Part shown: piece after piece, positions 60,864 through 64,000 of the stretch
How the letters are laid out: each line of letters begins with the position of its first letter
How positions within the stretch are numbered: the stretch's first letter is position 1
Assembly (NCBI GenBank): GCA_016213775.1
Contig: JACQZR010000022.1
Coordinates: 1 to 64,000 of the forward strand
Reading direction: 5' to 3'
Source: Acidobacteriota bacterium
Lineage (GTDB): Bacteria > Acidobacteriota > Terriglobia > Bryobacterales > Bryobacteraceae
Length of the DNA stretch: 64,000 bases
The notes under the pieces: generated by a model
Database searches by the model: none
What the model was told of the DNA's origin: nothing
Seen by the model: only the letters and a program-made list of their open reading frames with translations
Program-made: the position numbers and the translations under genes

Positions 60864-63635
60864 CTACTCTTGCCGTAGGGCGCTCATCGGATCGATTCGA
60901 GAAGCTTTCCTCGCTGGTATGTAGCCAGCCAGCAGCACCGCGCTCAGAAGGATGGCGACCGCCAACACCAATGCCGCCGGGCTATTGGGTTTCACCCCAT
61001 AGAGAAAAGACTCGACGGATTTGGAGATGCCGAGGGCCAAGGGAACACTGACGGCGAGCCCTGTGGCTGCGAGGACAAAGGCCTCGCGCAGGACCATCCA
61101 GACGACGCGTCCGCGCTCTGCACCGAGCGCCATCCGGATGCCGATTTCGCCCGCGCGCCGGGCAACCGTGTAGGCCATGGTGCCGTACAAACCAATGCAG
61201 GCGATGAGCAATGCGAGGAGCGCGAAAGCGGTGCAGAGCGTGGCGAGGATGATCTCCTGGTTCATCGTTTGATCGATCTGCGCGGACTGTGTTCTGACAT
61301 TGGCCACCGGCACGCGGGCGTCCGCCTGGTGTACGATGGCGCGTACTGTCTTGACGTACTGAAGCGGGTCGCCACTGGTGCGAAGGGCGAACGTCATATC
61401 ATCCACTGGACGGTAGGAGCGCTGGCTAAACGGGAGGTAGACGATTTCACGAAACTCACCCTTGAGCGACCCATAGCGAGCATTTGCGACGACACCGACG
61501 ATCTCGACATCCTGTTCGCTTAGCGGGGGACGACGCGGAATGGTGAGATGTTGACCAAGCGGATTTCGATCGCCGAAGTGAGTCTTGACGTAGGCCTCGC
61601 TCACGACTGCGACCGGAGTTGAGCCGGGCTGGTCACGGTAGTCAATGGCACGGCCGAGCAGCACCGGGATCTGCATCGTCGTGAAGAAATCGAGTCCGGT
61701 GGTGAGAACACGAGGATTCCTGCCGGGCGTTGGCTGGGCGCCAACCGGCAGCACCGGTCCCGCGGAGGTGCCTTCCCCGATCAACGGTATATCGGAGGAA
61801 GTGGCGGCGCGCACACCGGGAATGGATCGGAACCGCTTTTGCAGGCCGCTGTAGAACGTAGCGATTTCCGGATCCTGATGTCCGGCCTGGCGCGCGTTCA
61901 TGCGGAACAGCAACAGGTTTTCGCTGTTGAATCCCAACTCGATGGATTGCAGATTCGACAAGGTCCGCGTGAACAGTCCGGCGGCAACGAGCATCAGGAG
62001 TGAAATGCCGATCTGAGCGGCTACCAGCACCTGGCTTAAACTGACGCGCCAGAATCGATGCCGCGGACCGGTCTGGCCTGCTCGTGCCTGCTTGAGAGCA
62101 GGAATTACATCGACTCGAGTGGATTGCAGGGCTGGGGCCAGCCCGAACAGCAGTCCGGTGAGAAGGGATAGGGCCGAGGCCGCGGCGAGCACATTCCAAT
62201 TCAAGTTTGGATGGAGGGTGAAGTTCTCGGTCCCGTTGGCCAGCAGGAACGTGAGGAAGCGAATGCCCCAAATCGCGAATAAGACTCCGGCTCCGCCTCC
62301 GATGGAGGCAAGGAGCATGCTCTCTGTCAACAGTTGGCGAATGACGCGGAAACGTCCGGCGCCTATACTGAGTCGAACGGCAATCTCGCGTCTGCGCGCC
62401 GTGGCTCTGGCGAGCAGCAGACTGGCGATGTTGGCGCATGCGATGGCGAGGATCAGCGCCACCATTGCGAGGAGGACGTATAGGGGTTTTGAGTAGCGGC
62501 GGCGCAGGGTGTCGAGGCCTGTGGCGCCCTCGCGGACCAGGAATTGGGGAAGATTCGCGCGCTCGCGATCGTTGGCGGCCGTGGAGTCGACCCATTGGTG
62601 AAAGACCGGAGCGAGTGCGGCCTGGGCTTGGGAATGGCTCACGCCCGGACGCAGGCGGGCCATCATCTCGAGCCAATAGTAGTTCTGGGCGTGGTAGACA
62701 TTGGCATCGCCGGCTCCGAACCTTTGCTTCAACAAGAGGTTGGTGTGAAGCGGGATATAGAAATCGGGCGCGGAGGCGGGATCGACGCCGAAGAACCCCG
62801 GAGGCGCGACTCCCGCGACGGTGAACGGGACGTTGTTGATGAGGATGGATTGACCGGGTGCACTGGTCACATCGCCGAAGCGGCGTTGACCGTAGGGGAA
62901 GCTAAGGACGGCGATAGCCGGTGCTCCGGCGCGATCGTCATCGGGCAGAATCAGACGGCCGGCAGCGGGCGCGAGGGCGAGTCCGCGAAAATAGTCACCG
63001 GAGACATACTCGCCGCTAGCCTGCTCGGCCTGGCCCTTCACCATCACATTGACCTTGCGTGTGGGGTAGTAGGCGAAGACACTGGAGAAGACCTCTGTGG
63101 ATTTGGTCCGGATGAGCTCGAAGGCGGGAAACGGAAAAATTCCGCCTGTTTCTTTCCAGTTTGAATCACTCCATGTGCTGCCGCTCATGCTGCGCATAAC
63201 GGAATCGCGTCCGGCGGGGTTCATCCCCCAATTGAGAACAGCGAGCGATTCGGCATGGGAAACGGGCAGCGAGCGCAGCAGGAGCGAATCCATGAAACTA
63301 TAGATGGCGGTGTTGGCACCGATGCCGAGCGCAAGGGAGAGAATCGCGAGAAGGCTGAAGGCCTTGTTGGCTGCCATGCTCCGAAGCCCGTAGCGGCAGT
63401 CCTGCGCTAGTTGTTCCAGATACGTCCAAGTCCACACGGCGCGTGTTTCCTCCTGTACGAGGGTGAAGTTCCCGATGTCGCGGCGTGCGGCGCCGCGCGC
63501 CTCGGCGGAGGTGAAGCCCTCGGACTGACGTTCCTCGGCTTCCTCATCCAGATGAAACTGGAGTTCGTCGCGGAGATCTTCTTCCTTGCGGCGGCGGCGT
63601 AGCAAGGATCGCAATTTCAGAAAGAACGGGTTCAT
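60864..63635 (-). CDS. MacB/FtsX-type ABC transporter permease (ADOP family)
   Basis: The product has 923 residues. The N-terminal helical segment ([20 protein letters not shown]) and the first helix ([20 protein letters not shown]) are typical of ADOP. A MacB core domain, an FtsX triple helix ([20 protein letters not shown]), a second periplasmic domain ([20 protein letters not shown]) and a second FtsX module ([20 protein letters not shown]) follow. ATG 63635 overlaps the padR stop as ATGA. No ATPase is encoded nearby. It is a second, distinct copy of the 28198 system. Confidence 0.95.
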   Translation of the reverse strand: MNPFFLKLRSLLRRRRKEEDLRDELQFHLDEEAEERQSEGFTSAEARGAARRDIGNFTLVQEETRAVWTWTYLEQLAQDCRYGLRSMAANKAFSLLAILSLALGIGANTAIYSFMDSLLLRSLPVSHAESLAVLNWGMNPAGRDSVMRSMSGSTWSDSNWKETGGIFPFPAFELIRTKSTEVFSSVFAYYPTRKVNVMVKGQAEQASGEYVSGDYFRGLALAPAAGRLILPDDDRAGAPAIAVLSFPYGQRRFGDVTSAPGQSILINNVPFTVAGVAPPGFFGVDPASAPDFYIPLHTNLLLKQRFGAGDANVYHAQNYYWLEMMARLRPGVSHSQAQAALAPVFHQWVDSTAANDRERANLPQFLVREGATGLDTLRRRYSKPLYVLLAMVALILAIACANIASLLLARATARRREIAVRLSIGAGRFRVIRQLLTESMLLASIGGGAGVLFAIWGIRFLTFLLANGTENFTLHPNLNWNVLAAASALSLLTGLLFGLAPALQSTRVDVIPALKQARAGQTGPRHRFWRVSLSQVLVAAQIGISLLMLVAAGLFTRTLSNLQSIELGFNSENLLLFRMNARQAGHQDPEIATFYSGLQKRFRSIPGVRAATSSDIPLIGEGTSAGPVLPVGAQPTPGRNPRVLTTGLDFFTTMQIPVLLGRAIDYRDQPGSTPVAVVSEAYVKTHFGDRNPLGQHLTIPRRPPLSEQDVEIVGVVANARYGSLKGEFREIVYLPFSQRSYRPVDDMTFALRTSGDPLQYVKTVRAIVHQADARVPVANVRTQSAQIDQTMNQEIILATLCTAFALLALLIACIGLYGTMAYTVARRAGEIGIRMALGAERGRVVWMVLREAFVLAATGLAVSVPLALGISKSVESFLYGVKPNSPAALVLAVAILLSAVLLAGYIPARKASRIDPMSALRQE

Positions 63636-63988
63636 TGTCCCTCCTGTGTGAATGGATTCACGATCAATCGCATGGCTCGTGAGAACGTCTCCCATTTGGA
63701 TTGTTCGGCCGTGAGTTGTTTCCGTCCCAGCGGCGTGAGGCGGTAGAATCTGGCCCGTTTGCCTTTGACGGAGAGCTTCCAGGAAGCGGCGATCCAGCCT
63801 TTCGCCTCCAACCGGTGGAGCGCCGGATAGAGGGAGCCGGTTTCCACCTGGAGGAGGTCTTCGGAGGTCCGCTGAATGTGTTTTGCGATCGCGTGGCCGT
63901 GGGATGGGCCGGCGAGTAGTGTGCGGAGGATCAGGAGATCGAGCGTGCCTCGCAGAAGGTCAACATGGGAGGGCGGCCCAGCAGTCAT
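63632..63988 (-). CDS. PadR-family transcriptional regulator
   Basis: The product has 118 residues. The PadR fold is clear: [56 protein letters not shown] and [18 protein letters not shown]. It is coupled by ATGA overlap to the ADOP permease and likely represses it. The upstream operator region is cut off by the window end (12 bp remain). Confidence 0.95.
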   Translation of the reverse strand: MTAGPPSHVDLLRGTLDLLILRTLLAGPSHGHAIAKHIQRTSEDLLQVETGSLYPALHRLEAKGWIAASWKLSVKGKRARFYRLTPLGRKQLTAEQSKWETFSRAMRLIVNPFTQEGQ

Positions 63989-64000
63989 TCTGTAGATATC

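Noticed and set aside
1-64000. CRISPR array
   Set aside because: No regularly spaced identical repeats of 24-37 bp with unique spacers and no cas genes were seen.

Overview
The window reads as a chromosomal segment of a soil-type Acidobacteriota, most like the Solibacter/Bryobacter lineage. No 16S gene is present, so this rests on gene content: two PadR plus long MacB/FtsX-type permease (ADOP) pairs, a TIGR03435-type protein, a TIGR03436-type VWFA protein, several Ser/Thr kinases with WD40-like or NHL sensor halves, ECF sigma factors paired with a kinase or a membrane anti-sigma-like protein, a PEP-CTERM protein, and high GC throughout.

Layout. 1-1871: a small gene, a 3' tRNA fragment and a PEP-CTERM protein. 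1872-7497: two translationally coupled exported S41 peptidases; the second carries two formylglycine-generating-enzyme-like domains and its signal peptide lies out of frame. 7727-14507: a secreted protein with two predicted seven-bladed Kelch propellers, divergent from an ECF sigma factor and a kinase-NHL receptor. 14564-18997: a cupin-like protein, a second sigma/anti-sigma-like pair and a membrane protein. 19006-24264: a Clp-N/DinB fusion, a TIGR03435 protein, queG, and a radical SAM enzyme with the cysteine layout of tetraether/membrane-spanning-lipid synthases, ending in a clear terminator. 24315-27800: a BACON/HAF surface-protein gene broken by one stop codon, and a PIN/RHH toxin-antitoxin pair bracketed by two copies of a fragment of that gene. 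27840-36420: PadR/ADOP pair with a palindromic operator, methyltransferase, coupled amidohydrolases, VWFA protein, class IV aminotransferase, zinc-ribbon protein and a TrmB-like regulator. 36477-41809: a compact operon of exported proteins ([2Fe-2S] subunit, Tat-exported molybdopterin hydroxylase, triple-RidA protein, M20 peptidase). 41847-44380: a four-gene cassette built around a phage-type terminase, with no capsid or portal genes, bounded by direct repeats made of a tripled 10-bp unit. 44430-59200: two 902-residue kinases, a class II aldolase, an amidohydrolase, an APC permease and a MOSC protein, mixed with remnants (IS3, integrase, kinase, nuclease) and short dispersed repeats. 59732-63988: alkaline phosphatase and a second PadR/ADOP pair.

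Strongest candidates for something undescribed: the repeat-bounded terminase cassette, then the periplasmic molybdo-hydroxylase/triple-RidA operon and the S41-FGE-FGE fusion. Several genes are joined by ATGA stop/start overlaps, so TGA is a working stop codon here; the two in-frame TGA interruptions are therefore more likely mutations or restart sites than recoding.
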